DNA of 64,000 bases from Henricia sp. BOLD:AAB3569 (GCA_037783545.1 JBBELK010000504.1:1116001-1180000); one strand, 5' to 3'. Counted from the first letter of the stretch, positions 35,743 through 47,785 are shown. The notes: generated by a model not told the origin, from the letters alone. Numbers and translations are program-made.

Positions 35743-36654
35743 GCTGGCAGGTAAACCCCTATTGGACATACAGAAAAACTAATTATTAATCAATTCAAAA
35801 ATAAATTATAAAATATACCGAGCAACAAAGAAATGAAAAAGAAAGGCACAAGACTAAAGCTCAAAAAATCCCTTAGTTCTTAACTACAAACCTGCCATGT
35901 TGAACAGAACATCATTCCAACTTTCTATTCTCAAAAATTGTCACTGTAATTCCAACACAAACTTCTTTGTAACTGAGCCACCACCAACTTTTCCCCTATG
36001 TTTCCTTTATCAAGCTCAACCCACCTGCCGATTTACATCTGAATACCTGATAGGAATAACAATGGTCCTCATTTGAAATTAACGGTCACCGATTTCACCA
36101 AGGGCTTACCTACCAGTAGCTGCCAAACAACAGTTTATATTTTTAGCTGAGGGCCAAGGTATCAACAGGTAAAAAAAAAACAGACCAAGGTCGGTTTAAG
36201 AAAAATGGAAGAGATTTATACAAAAGCAGCCCACGCGTTACTACAGAACACGCCTTTCCTTGACGTACCTTTTTTATTCTCTTTGTGTGCATTTCCAACA
36301 ATCACAAATTCCGTGCAAGTTGTTTTGGGACAGACGTGGCACGCTTGTTGCGTTTAAGCACAAAGAAATTGGCTTCCACGGTATAATTCGGAGGTATTTT
36401 TTCTTTAGCATCAAGGTATTTCATGGCTATTATCCAATTTCACATAGAGACGCGCTTGTGGGAGTTTTTAATAATGCACAAACCGTTAAATTCAAAGCAG
36501 TGAATATCATAAACCAAATACAGTCAAACATGTTGGCCTACATTGTATACCTACCAGTAAGTACCAATGCAAATAGTGTTATGAAACAGGCCTTACATGT
36601 AAATGACATTGTAGCAACTTTGTTAGCAGATAATCTCCAGCATACAATTTAATT

Positions 36655-36990
36655 AAAGGTAGAACACATGATTGGTAAACTGTAAAAAAGGGGGCGTTAT
36701 TTCCATCTTGATAAAACTGCCGTGTAGAAATTTCAGCCACATAGGTGCAGTAATACATGTACTTCTGAAAACTTGAAAAATCTATGTATGGGTTTTTGTG
36801 TTGAGTTGAATGGTAAAAAAGTATTTTGCAAAAGACTTTAGAAAACCACCTTCAGTTGTTAAATTCCCACACAAAATACCATTTTGAACTGAAATAAAAT
36901 AATGTGGTGTTTGGTACCAATGTTATTAACACTTTTAGTAAGGTTGTCTTGGCAACTCATGAAAAAAAAAATTGGGGCCACTGCAAATGA
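36655..36990. repeat. Dispersed repeat family R, copy 2
   Basis: Blocks ttgcaaaagactttagaaaa, ccaccttcagttgtta and aatgtggtgtttggtacca align with family R. The right part meets the CGCGAAAATA MITE. Confidence 0.6.
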
Positions 36991-36994
36991 TGTA

Positions 36995-37257
36995 CTGTAA
37001 AAGCTGAAATATTCACGGTGGTTTTATTTTCGCGCATTTCGCGCACCAGAGCCCGCGAAAATAACAACCCGCGAAAATATTGTTTGCAACAATTGTGGCG
37101 ATCCCTGAAACAAAACATAACTTCTATCCGCGAAAATAACAACTCGCGAAAATAACAACTCGCGAAAATAACAACTCGCGAAAATAACAACTCGCGAAAA
37201 TAACAACTCGCGAAAATGCGCGAAAATATCTGTACGCGAAAATATTGGCTTTTACAG
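36995..37257. mobile_element. CGCGAAAATA MITE with five-unit 16-base tandem repeat
   Basis: The ends CTGTAAAAGC and GCTTTTACAG are flanked by TA. Inside, CGCGAAAATAACAACT is repeated five times (37129-37208) and single CGCGAAAAT motifs occur in both orientations. Confidence 0.85.
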
Positions 37258-38039
37258 TACTCTACCTTTCAGTCCGGTTCACACTTCAGGTTAAATCAAA
37301 ATTTGCGAACTAGATTAACTTGTGAATTTGTGATGTGAAAACATCTTTGTGATTCATGTTTCAAATTCGCATTCACATAAGAAATTTGCTTTTAGTTCAA
37401 TCACATCAGAAATAATGTAATAAAATGTTTAAAACCAGGGAAAATGTGCATGCTGTAGTCAAAGCGGAAATTAGAGTTTACTCTGGCATTTCTTCATAAC
37501 CAACACACAACATTTACTTGTTTATCAAACACCAGATTTTTTCCTTTGCCAGACGTTTTTCATTGCCAAAGCCTTACAATTATAGTTGATAAGGACCTTA
37601 AAAGTACATGGTGATGGTTTTCAATAATAAATTAATCATGCTGAATTTTAATCTTGAGAAATAAAACCTTTTGTTATTCCTGCTTAAAAAAAATAAAAAT
37701 CACGCCAACACACGGTATAAGAAGTACAGATTGCACGGAAGCTGGATAAACATAGGTCTTCCTGTGTACTTGTATGCAGTGAGCTGAACTGTATTGCCTG
37801 CATTGCACCACAGTTCAGTACAGTTGGCTGCACGCCCACTGAGGTAACTATAGCAACGGCTTTTATCAGAAATCAACACATGAATGGTTGCTAGGGCTCA
37901 ACTGTGGGTTGACAAAAGATTTGCCCACACCTAAAAAGGGGGAGAAAAAAAAAGTACAAATGCTTGCGAACAGGAGCTAGCAGGCAGATTGCGAAACATA
38001 AACATGAAAGGGGTTCTAGATGGGCGAGGGTTTAATAAT

Positions 38040-38230
38040 GCATCATTGAGTATCAAGAGTTGCCATGGTAACAAGAGCGTGGGACGGAGCCTGCCATTGG
38101 CAGTGTAGTGTGAAGCAAGAATTGAATAGCGTCTGTTTAATCACAGAGCGTAGTGATTTTTATTAAAAACGTCCAAGTTTCAGCACGTAATAAATGGAAT
38201 TGTGTGGGATCGCCTTTTTAATTTTCAAAC
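38040..38230. promoter_or_regulatory. Candidate regulatory island with consensus X-box
   Basis: GTTGCCATGGTAAC at 38059-38072 is the full consensus X-box palindrome. It lies about 2.3 kb upstream of the first FOXN coding exon in non-repetitive sequence. Partial X-boxes are nearby at about 37850 (tatagcaacgg) and 37885 (ggttgctaggg). Confidence 0.4.
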
Positions 38231-38479
38231 CCTCGATCCCAAGGATAAGCATTTAATTTTTTTATTCAAAGATTTCAATGATTTTTTCCCTAAACGTTTA
38301 GAGACCACGATCATATTTTCTTCAAAATGCTTTTATCTTGCCTCAAAATAGAAAAAAAATTCAAACTATGGGAATATGCAACATCGTTTCACACTAACCC
38401 AATTAAAGGAATGGAGTTTACACTTTACATGTAGGGGAATACTCATGTTGCTTGGAAAATTCCTGGGGGAAATGTCATT

Positions 38480-38564
38480 AGCCGTGTCCGCATTGGACTA
38501 ATTTTGGTAAAGATTACAAAGATCTTTGTAAATTTTACCAAATTTAGTCCAATGCAGACGGCCA
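38480..38564. mobile_element. 85-base foldback MITE, CCGCATTGGACT subfamily
   Basis: The two halves are near-perfect complements about a centre at gatc (38521-38524). The ends are gccgtgtccgcattggact and agtccaatgcagacggc. The following 100 bases also match 62455-62570, so the whole may be a larger unit. Confidence 0.75.
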
Positions 38565-39416
38565 GAAAACATCCAAAATTGTAAAGTGTCGACTGTCGAT
38601 TGTAAGTTTCATGCTCCAATGCTGTAATTTTTACGGGGCGAGCTGTGTCGTGAAAAAATTACATTGCCATGCAGTTTTACATCACTGAAGAGTCCCGTGC
38701 GGATAGGCATTGTAATGTAAAACCAATAGAACACACGTTGTGGTCGTGTAACTTGTGTGTGGACCTGAATGATGAGGTGACAGGTTTTATCCAGCTTCAT
38801 AAAACCCATTTCAATTCGCAGTGCACATACATACATTCACATGGAATGTGTGGTATATGTACATGTACACTTAATTAATATTTACTGGTAAATTGTAAAT
38901 AAATTGTGAGCTGAAAAATATACTAAAAAGACACATGCATGACTTCAAGAATTAGATGAGTTCTCAATTTCTGCTTCACATCGCAAACAGGATGTTTTAA
39001 TAGACCTTAATCACAGTGCGCCCATCTTCCCTTTTCCCCTATTAAAATGAACGTAACGAAAGAGAGGCTTGCCGAAATAAAATAGTTTGGCCCCGTGTTG
39101 AAAATGTTCATTGTGTGCATCACAATGACATGCGCGTGGTGCGATCAAGAAAACGCGCAGCGCGGACAGTGATTCTCTCAAAACAACTATCACGCAGACA
39201 CGCACACGCACTTATCATGCCCGACAGGTACACGTACATGTACATGTATGTGTATGTACTATGCAGTGGGGAACAAGACAAAGATGGACGCACCGTGATA
39301 AAGGTCATTGTGGTTTTGCTTTAATAACCCCACCAGTACAGTGCACCGACAGCCCCTATAGTGTACCCTATTTTCAGACTAGTTCTCACCCAGGGGTGCC
39401 TCAAGAAATTGGCCCC

Positions 39417-39600
39417 TACCTGTAAATAGAACCTACACAGACAGTATTGAATAGCTGTCATCTTTCTTTGTTCGGTGAGGATATGCATGATTGCATATTT
39501 TGTGCTTAGGTACATTGTTGATTAATTTAAATGACAAAAGTTGCCCTACAAGATGGCAGCTATTCGATACTGTCTATTCTATTATAGGTACATGGAGAAG
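39417..39600. mobile_element. MITE with TACCTGTAAATAG-type ends
   Basis: The inverted arms include acagtattgaatagctgtca and tggcagctattcgatactgt. The outer ends tacctgtaaataga and tctattataggta are complementary with mismatches. Confidence 0.75.
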
Positions 39601-40870
39601 CTCATAGAAGTCCAGAAATATAGATTTGCAGTATCTCTTGGTGCAAATTTGCATGCAACGTATACTATGTACAGTAGTTGCCTCCGAGTCCTTCATGTAT
39701 TTCCTGTTTAAGCAAGTGTGTTTAAGTGTGTGATTACAGCAAGCCTAGTTTAACAAGCCATTTTCAAATGCAAGGGTTGTCAACACAAGATCCAATTTTG
39801 GCTGACTTTCTGTTTGCACACAGAGAAAATTAATCACTCGCCTAGATCCAATAATCTGTGTATATTTGCATTAAGGATGGGTTGCATGAGGCAGAACATG
39901 GGGCACCATACACGTTCCCGAGCTACATTTGTCTGTGGTGTACTCAGCGCTAATGAAAGTTATTCGACCGCGGTTTAAGGCAATATAAACGCATACAGAC
40001 AATCCTTTTTCATTTTGCAAATTGTCCCCAATCCCCTCTGGCCTATCCTAGCCTATTAAATCCTGTTTTGGGAACCACGGTTTACAGAAAACAGATGAGC
40101 TTGCAGTGATCATTATATAAACCGGGTTGTCTGGAGAAAGCATCTGTTGGCATAGCAACATTAAAGGACGTGTGAAATAGGGTTTTTATTACATAAAATA
40201 TTAGTAGAGGATGTGTTTTACACATTTCGGTCAATTTCAGAGAATTTGATAGTTGCGTTTTGGTGTAATTGCACGTTTTCTATTTTTATGTTAATGAGAA
40301 TTTCCATATTCATGAGCAAAGCCGTGATGTCATCTCAGGAAAAACAGAGGAATTCTCCATAGATTTGTGTACAAAAGTTAATGTCATTTTCAGTGGCTTC
40401 TTGATATCATGAACTATATAAGTTTACTGAGTTTGTTTAGTATGTCATTTGCAACAACCCTAACAAGTTTGTTTGGGTCAAAAATGGATCAGTGGGCTAC
40501 TGCTACTGTTTGAAATGTAATGTTCTTTCTTTGTTTTTCCACTGTGGGTTCCCTCCATGACCAGCAACAAACAGCGCCCTCGCCTGACAAGACATTTTTG
40601 AAGTAGAGAAAATGTCACTTCTTTCTGAAATGAAAACAAATTTGAGTTTGCCCCTTTGTCTGCAACACTTTGATCTTTTGATTTCTGTATAAAAACAGCT
40701 GGGTGATAATTTCCACCTCACAAAACCTTTAAGCTTTGGTTCACGACTGTGCTGTCTTCCTGATATGATGACTATCAAACTCCTACATGTACTACATAAT
40801 ATACAGCACTTCACCTTGTTGAACAAAGGACACTGTACAAGTGTACCGTACATGTATGCAGTCGAATCTA

Positions 40871-41269
40871 AAGGCCTGTCCGCATTGGACTTTTCTTGGG
40901 AAAGCTTACCGAGACGATGGGAGCTTTTCTCATTTTTAATCCAGTGCGGACGGCCTAGTAACTTTTCCCTAGTCCAGCGGTAACTTTTCCTGGCCAACTG
41001 CTGCCCAGTAAAATTGACCAGGTAACTTTTCCCGAGACGATAAGTCCAATGCGGACACATTGAGTCGGTAAAAGCGCTCTGGAAGCGTACGTCTGGGCCG
41101 TGAAGGTCATTCTGCAAAGGGACACTGCGCATACTCTCCCACGGTCTCAGCAAAATGTTCCCGTGTCGAAAAAGTCCAAATGCGTACAGCAGTAAAATTA
41201 GCCATTTTTCATTTTACCATCGTCCCAATAAAACATCCCGAAAAACAAGTCCAATGCGGACACAGCTTA
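40871..41269. mobile_element. MITE, CCGCATTGGACTT subfamily, full-length type copy
   Basis: Both ends are intact: aaggcctgtccgcattggac and gtccaatgcggacacagctt. Two internal copies of the terminal motif (near 40935 and 41043) divide it into sub-hairpins. Confidence 0.8.
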
Positions 41270-41314
41270 TAAGAGGTTCTTGGGACATTGGTATTACCTT
41301 GTTATAACAGGAAC

Positions 41315-41485
41315 ATAGACTGCCGAAGTGAATACGTCACCTTTTGTTGGTTGCCTAGGCAATTGGATCTAAACTAAAAATCACTCAACAGTGTCCCAGT
41401 GCTTTTCCAATGGTACTTTTCCCGACGGCCATGTTAGTTTAGATCCAATTGCCATGGCAACGCACGTCACACTTCGGCTGTCTAT
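41315..41485. mobile_element. Foldback MITE carrying an X-box-like palindrome, best copy
   Basis: The ends atagactgccgaagtgaa and acttcggctgtctat are inverted. Complementarity continues through caattggatctaaact and ttagatccaattg. Each arm carries a ttgcc-atggcaac or ttgcctaggcaa motif. It is inserted in an older TIR element whose right end is at about 41540-41595. Confidence 0.75.
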
Positions 41486-42325
41486 TGTATTATCAGGAAT
41501 GAGAAAAATTATTTAAAAAGATTTAAAAATTAGTGTTTTCTTGTTATAAGCAGAATGTTGTATTAACAGTGCTCTTATTATCGAGGTTCCACTGTATACA
41601 CAAAATGTACAAAAATGTTTGCGAATTTCTATGACAAATCTTTATTCCCGAGTTTCCTATTTTTTCTGGTGTTGTGTGGCTTGTTATCAAATTTTTTATT
41701 GACAACAAATATTATTTATGACATCCACACAGAAAAATCAAGTTGTGATATTAATCTCCGTTGCATATTTTGTAAGTCCTGTAGACTTTTTACATGCACG
41801 GCATGAAACTTTGAACAACTGAACATGTCTCTAATAATTATCCTCAACATTCCTCAATCCTCCAAAATCAATACGATTTTACATACACCCAAGGGAATTA
41901 ACGTTAAAACTGATTTATATCAGAAGAAAATGTACTTCACGTCTTTCAAAAATAGCTAAGACATCCAGACATATAAGTGATGCCCCCTCCCCAATGATAT
42001 GTTTAATATTGAAAGATTGCCAATGCTGTTTAGAATGTGCCGGTATTCTTAGCCGTCAGATGACCAAATGACAACCGTTAACATTCCACCAGATATCATG
42101 TTGCTCCTGGAAGAATTTACATTACAGGTATCCTGGTTGCTTGCTAGTACGTGGTTACTTTTTCAGCTGAACCTCTGCACAGGAAAACTGACAAAATCTA
42201 GTGTGAACAGCTTGTCTCGGTACAACTTCACAAGAATGCGGTGTGCATCATCGGCCGTGAACACTGAGGGTTAAACCACACTGTATGAGTCAATTACTTC
42301 AACTTCATTAAACAAGCGGAAATCA

Positions 42326-42835
42326 TATGAGCCTCATTGGATTTGAACCCAAAACGTTCGACTCTCTGGGCAGATGCTTAACCAGTTGAGCTATGAGGCA
42401 CAATGGCATACCCCCTCAGCCCCCCAAGACCTCCGACTCTCTTGGCAGATGCTCTACCAGTTGAGCTATGAGGAACAGTGGTATACTCCGTCAGGTTTTC
42501 CCCAAGACCTCTGACACTCCAGGCAGATGCTCAACCAGTTGAGCTATGAGGCACAGTGGTGTACTCCCTCTGGTTTTTCCCAAGACCTCGACACCAAAGG
42601 CAGATGCTCTACCGGTCGAGCTATGAGGCACAGTGGTGTACTCCTCCAGGTTTTCCCCAAGACATCCGACTCTCTGGGCAGATGCTCTACCGGTTAAGCT
42701 ATGAGGTACAGTGGTATACATGTACTCCCTCAGGTTCTCCCCAAGACCTCTGACTCTCTGGGCAGATGCTCTACCGGTTAAGCTACATAAGTATGAGGCA
42801 CAGTGGTACGGTATACTCCATGAGGTTTCCCCACA
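42326..42835 (-). repeat. tRNA-derived SINE with about six tandem head modules
   Basis: Minus-strand copies of the SINE head repeat head-to-tail with a period of about 76 bases. Each has the complement of an A-box (ttgagctatgagg or close) and a shared spacer (cagtggtatactcc). The 3'-most copy, at 42326-42402, keeps the full tRNA-like part, including the B-box and 7-base complementary ends GCCTCAT/ATGAGGC. The other modules lack the B-box. Confidence 0.8.
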
Positions 42836-43460
42836 AATTTATAAAGGAATTGCATCAAATCAATGTGCAGACGGCAAAAAAATATCATCCACAGGAATTA
42901 TAACCATCATCTCACTCGAATCCATCAGAAAAACAGACAATGTCCGATGTTGCACTGAAATACATTTACACTAAGTGAGCACCTACTGTACATGTATAAA
43001 AAGGCTTTCAATTAATTGGACCTTTACCGGAACTCTACTTGACAATCTGAAATCAATGAAGTAACAGCTCTTAAAACCTAGCAACACTGCCCGAAATTAC
43101 TGTAACGTTTTAAAATAAAAGGTTATTGGAAATCAATACTAGAAAGCTGCCAATGACCAGATGTCAGGTAAAAAAAATAAATAATGCTGCCACTTTGAAA
43201 CAACCTAATGTGTGAAAACTTAGGAACTATTGACCAATGTTTTTGTGATCATTTGGCCTTCAAAATATTTTCCAATCCTTCTGTGAATCTTTTTTGTACT
43301 ATGCAAAATATTTTCCTACTTGTCTTCAAATTGATCAACGATTTTCCACTTTTTTTTTTCCTTAAATTGTACATTATAAACACAATTCTAGCTGGAAGAT
43401 ATTAAATTACTGCAAAATATTATAGCCAAACAAATTAAAAAATTTTGCAGTTATTTTTAT

Positions 43461-43701
43461 ACGTATTCCTGAACACACGTGAGGGCACTGTCAAGTGGCC
43501 AGCGCCCATCACGTTCGAACACAAAACGCGCTATGTATGCACGCCCTCTAAACATTTACTTTTAATGAAAATCTGTGGCCGCACTCCGCATACGCAACTT
43601 TTTCCCACGTACGGACATATTCCCCCATTTTTCACTGTCAGCTATGGCCATTTTCCCACAAATATCCTCGTTCGAGCGCCCTCACACGTTTAGTAATACG
43701 G
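43461..43701. mobile_element. MITE with GTATTNCTNAACNCACGTGAGGGC-type ends
   Basis: The left cctgaacacacgtgagggc and right gccctcacacgtttagtaat are inverted repeats. The interior has no gene. Confidence 0.65.
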
Positions 43702-44020
43702 GCTACTGCTGTGTTCTAGTCCAGAGAAATTATCCGAAATTACCAGTGGTCCTGTGGTCCACGATCAGTCGAAAATCAGGAGAATACTGAACATAATATA
43801 AATCTATCTTGTTATGAAGAAGACTATTTTTGAAAAGACTTCCTAAAAAGCCTCGTCCATATTAGACTTTGTTGGTAAAACTCCCAAGTGCTGCCACTAC
43901 ACAAAAGTAACTGCACCAAATAAATCCAATTATCAACCATTAGTAGTGATACACATGAATATTTTTATAGTTTAAAAACGTCCACATTCAGATTATGAGG
44001 TAATTTTCTGTCAAATGTCT

Positions 44021-44377
44021 TAAGCTGTGTCCGCATTGGACTTGTTTTTTGGGAGGTTTTACCGAAACGATGGTAAAACTTTTTGACACAGTAACATTTT
44101 ACCGAGACCGTGGGAGAGCATGCGCAGTGTCCCTTAGCAGTTTGACCTTCACGGCCCGGACGTACAGTGTCGGAGTGCTTTTACCGACTCACTGTGTCCG
44201 CATTGGACGTTTCGTCTTGGGAAAAGTTACCTGGGAACTTTTCCTGGGCAGCAGTTGGCCAGGAAAACGTGCCGAGAGGAAAACGTCCTGGGCTGTCCGC
44301 ATTGGACTTAATAAGGGAAAAGTACCCATCATCTCGGTAAGTTTTCCCAAAAAAAGTCCAATGCGGACAGGCCTTTA
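44021..44377. mobile_element. MITE, CCGCATTGGACTT subfamily, opposite orientation
   Basis: Starts taagctgtgtccgcattgga and ends gtccaatgcggacaggcctt. It is the reverse orientation of the copy at 40871-41269. Confidence 0.8.
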
Positions 44378-44499
44378 GAAAGAACGAGACATCCCCTCCC
44401 CCAAAAAATTTACTTAAAACAGTGGTGTAGCCTTGGAAACAAATAAATTTGATGCCAGGTAAGCCTCCTGAGCTAATGACTCTTGTCTAAGACCAAACA

Positions 44500-45524
44500 C
44501 AGGCCTCAAATTTCGCAGTTTTTAGGGCAAGGCCACTTTGGCCTTGCATGAAGGCAAATTAGAAAGGGCACCGAGGCCACAAGGCGGGGCACTAAGGCCA
44601 ACTTTAGTTTTGAAAAAGGGCGACAAGGCAAAAAAAAACAATGAAAACAAATGTTTGTTTGGAGTCGAGTAGGTCTGGTGGCAAAGTTTATACACAAATG
44701 AATTGGGGCCGAGTTTGTCTAGGGCCGAGTTTGTACACAAAGCAATTGGGGCCGAGTTGGTCTGGGGCCGAGTTTGTACACAAAGCAATAGGGGCCGAGT
44801 TGGTCTGGGGCCGAGTTTGTACACAAAGCAATTGGGGCCGAGTTGGTCTGGGGCCGAGTTTGTACACAGGGCAATTGGGGCCGAGTTGGTCTGGGGCCGA
44901 GTTTGTACACAGGGCAATTGGGGCCGAGTTGGTCTGGGGCCGAGTTTGTACACAAGGCAATTGGGGCCGAGTTTGTTTGGACAAAACGTTTTCGCCACGC
45001 ACGCACGCCGGTAAAACTGGGCGGTATACTCAGTACATGTACATGTACCTGACGAATACCAGTGAAAGCATGATGCAAATGCCGGCTCATGTACTTTTTT
45101 CCTTCCATGCGCTGGTACCCACCATAGACGATGTATGAGCTGTGTGGCTTATCAATGCAGTGCAGTACATGTATACTGTACACGTGTACCGTACATGCGC
45201 TATGCATTCACGACCGACTGCGTGCCATGCATAGTCGAGTCACATGGCGCGCGCTGTGCTCTCGCTTGTTGATATGATGTTCGTTCAGTTTCCAGGAATT
45301 TTGGAAGAGTTTATACCCGTGGCCGTACGCGTACCGCGGTACACTTCGAGTGTCGTTTATCGCCCATTTTATCTTGATGCAAAAAAGGGGCACGACGGAC
45401 ATAGGCGAAAAAAGGCAGGGCATTTTTGGCCGTGAAAGGGCCAAATTTTTGAGGGGCATCAAGGTCAGTAAGAGGGGCATCGGCGGCCATGGCCGTCGTG
45501 GCCGCCGTGAAATTTGAGCCCTGC
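44500..45524. mobile_element. CAGGGCTCAAATTTC-ended element containing a minisatellite
   Basis: The left end caggcctcaaatttcgc and right end gaaatttgagccctg are inverted. Flanking CAAACA on both sides (44494-44499 and 45525-45530) looks like a target duplication. The ends resemble hAT elements. GC-rich subterminal sequence (ggccgtcgtggccgcc) lies near the right end. No transposase is recognised. Confidence 0.65.
44705..44979. repeat. Minisatellite, 43-base unit, six and a half copies
   Basis: Units start at 44705, 44748, 44791, 44834, 44877, 44920 and 44963 (partial). Each unit itself contains ggggccgagtt twice. Because 43 is not a multiple of 3 and the unit lacks stops, open frames appear in all six frames; none is a gene. 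Confidence 0.95.
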
Positions 45525-46004
45525 AAACATCATTTAACATAAGCCCGGTTGCTGCCGAAGAGGAGGTCTCCACACCTCTGGTACAGAAAGCCAAACTGCA
45601 GCATACATGTACATGTATGCCTAATCAGCTTCCAGCATGGATGCCATTATTTTCTCACACTTAGAGAAATGAGATCCATAATCGTATTTTAACCAAAGTC
45701 TCTACAGGGAACTGGATAATCCATAAATCAGAGCGTAGCTTTCCCAGGTCATTTCAGCATGAGTAATTACCACAATAGAGGCGCTTCTAGCTCGCTCTAT
45801 AAAATACGGTACCTATTTTGCATGCTTCTGCAGTTTCAGAATTACCTTGCATGCTCTCTCTCTCTCCACCCACTCCCCCCTCCCCACCTCTTCAACCTTT
45901 TACAAGGTGAAGCATGCACCATGTTGAATAAACATCTGCAAAGTAAAACATGAAGTGAAAATGAAGTGAAATGCTTGCAAATAATAATATGTGGGTATTT
46001 ATAA

Positions 46005-46240
46005 TTTGTGTTCAGAAGGTCACAACCCCTCATAGGTTTCGGAGTTATGGATTGAAAAATGCAGTCAATCCGAGAATGGGAATTTTCAGCACACAGAAGT
46101 TTTATGCAGTCGTGCATAATGAAGCCGTTACGAATATATATTTCGATGTCAACTTAATTACAAAATAAATTTTCAAATCTTTATTAAACTGAAAATGTGC
46201 ATTTCTTTTGTTGCTCGGTACGTATACAGAAGCTGTATGT
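46005..46240. repeat. Dispersed repeat shared with 61725-61925
   Basis: Shares gggaattttcag, ttatgcagtc, tgcataat, gatgtcaactta and taaactgaaaatgtgca with the other copy. Type unknown. Confidence 0.7.
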
Positions 46241-46659
46241 TACTTACCCATGCATGCTTTGTCAAAAAAATATTAGTACAAGACATACATGTATGTGTAC
46301 AGTACAAAGTAAATGGTCTTTGTTTGAAGGAGCATGTCCAAATATGGCCCATGGAATTCCAACATGCTGGTAGACACGTGGGTAGAACCTCAACTGTTTT
46401 GACTATACCCGGTAATCCTAAAGAAATGCTGTGCAACAGAGCCTGCAACAGAGCACATGGGTTTATACCAGCAAAAATACGTTTCCATAGTTACAGACCT
46501 TTATAACTTATACAGGTTCTATTTGCCTACATGTATGTATGGTACATGTTGATTGATAGCCTTGGTAAACAATAATTAAATAAAGTTCACCTCAGATAAT
46601 TGTATCTTCATTTTGAAGCAGCCAGATGTATTATCACATTTAAATAGTAAAAGTACATA

Positions 46660-46901
46660 GTTGTAGTCAGAAGTTTACATACATGTACAACTGTGTTAAA
46701 ACTGGTGTGCTTAAACTTGCGTTGTCACCATTTTTGTAACAATCTTTACTAAAGTCGTGATTTTGTGGAATTCATCACGTGCTTGCAGTACTTAAAACAT
46801 AGCTTGTACGTACCTTGCAATGGTTCGGGTAGTCCCGTTTACCATTTTGGGTGATGATCAGATGAGTGGTGTACATGTATGTAAACTTCTGACTTCAACT
46901 G
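46660..46901. mobile_element. Tc1-like MITE with Sleeping-Beauty-type ends
   Basis: The right end read inward is CAGTTGAAGTCAGAAGTTTA, continuing into CATACATGTAC. The left end has the same sequence with one or two changes. These ends closely resemble the inverted repeats of fish Tc1 elements such as Sleeping Beauty (CAGTTGAAGTCGGAAG). TA flanks both sides. Only 242 bases long, with no transposase. Confidence 0.85.
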
Positions 46902-47241
46902 TACATGTAGGCAATGTACTGCTTTGCATAATGTGTACATGTACAGTATGTACATGTATATCCAACTGCTACACATGTATAAAAAAAAATTGTTCATATA
47001 CATAACTTATACTCCTATTTCCTGCATCCACTTTCCTAGTGTTAACTACATGTATCAGGTTGGTTTCCTAAAACTGAAATGTATCGCACCTTGTCTAAAC
47101 ATCAAGAAATGTTTAGACAGTTTCTTTCGTATTTACATGTAGAATATTTCTTTTTAAAGCATAATCTGGAGCTTTATACAGGGTTAGCTCAAACAGCAGA
47201 AGCTGATTTCCATTGAGGCCCTGTTTTGGTTATAAAACCAT

Positions 47242-47486
47242 ATGGGTCATTCTATAAATTTGGGGTCCAATTTTTCTGTCCCCGTTACATCTGACATCTT
47301 GTAAAATGTTGTATTTTGTAAATTCAGGACATATTCTTTAAATGCCTTCTATTTCAAAGAGTGATTACATAAAATACAATTCATAAAAATATGGTTTGAA
47401 GGCATTTTTAATGACACTTATATGTCAGGTGTAACGGGGACAGAAAAATGTCACACGTTGAACCTCAAATTTATAGAATGACCCAT
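47242..47486. mobile_element. Foldback MITE with ATGGGTCATTCTATAAATTT ends
   Basis: The 20-base ends are complementary, and the inner segments (ctgtccccgttacatctgac and tcaggtgtaacggggacag) pair again. TAT-type flanks. Confidence 0.85.
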
Positions 47487-47649
47487 ATATAAGGCATTAC
47501 AAATTATAGGAAACAAATATAAGAGAGCTTATACTTGTTTGTGTATGCTTAAATATCCACAGGAACCCCCTGAAAAGGTCTTAAGATGATTGTGAAACCC
47601 CTGGAAATGATCTAACCAAACTTGAGTTAAACAAAAATCATACATACAT

Positions 47650-47785
47650 GTAGGTCTTCATCAGGATTTAAACACGAGACCCCAACACATTGGGCAATCA
47701 ATGCTCTACCAGCTGAGCTATGAGGCAATGGCGTACTCCCTCAGGTTTTCCTCAGAACCCAAATTTGCATGGTTGCACAACTGAC
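47650..47785 (-). repeat. tRNA-derived SINE
   Basis: The complement of the head (ctaccagctgagctatgagg) is preceded by a B-box-like aggatttaaacacgag and followed by the leader (ctcaggttttcctcagaacc). It belongs to the family at 2.3 and 19.2 kb. Confidence 0.7.

Noticed and set aside
35300-35782. Plus-strand open frame of 160 codons
   Set aside because: It is the antisense shadow of the FOXN forkhead exon; the minus strand has the conserved domain and splice sites.
40503-41153. Minus-strand open frame of 216 codons
   Set aside because: Most of it runs through a CCGCATTGGACTT MITE; no protein similarity recognised.
44522-45207. Overlapping open frames of 100-165 codons on both strands
   Set aside because: All are produced by the stop-free 43-base minisatellite.
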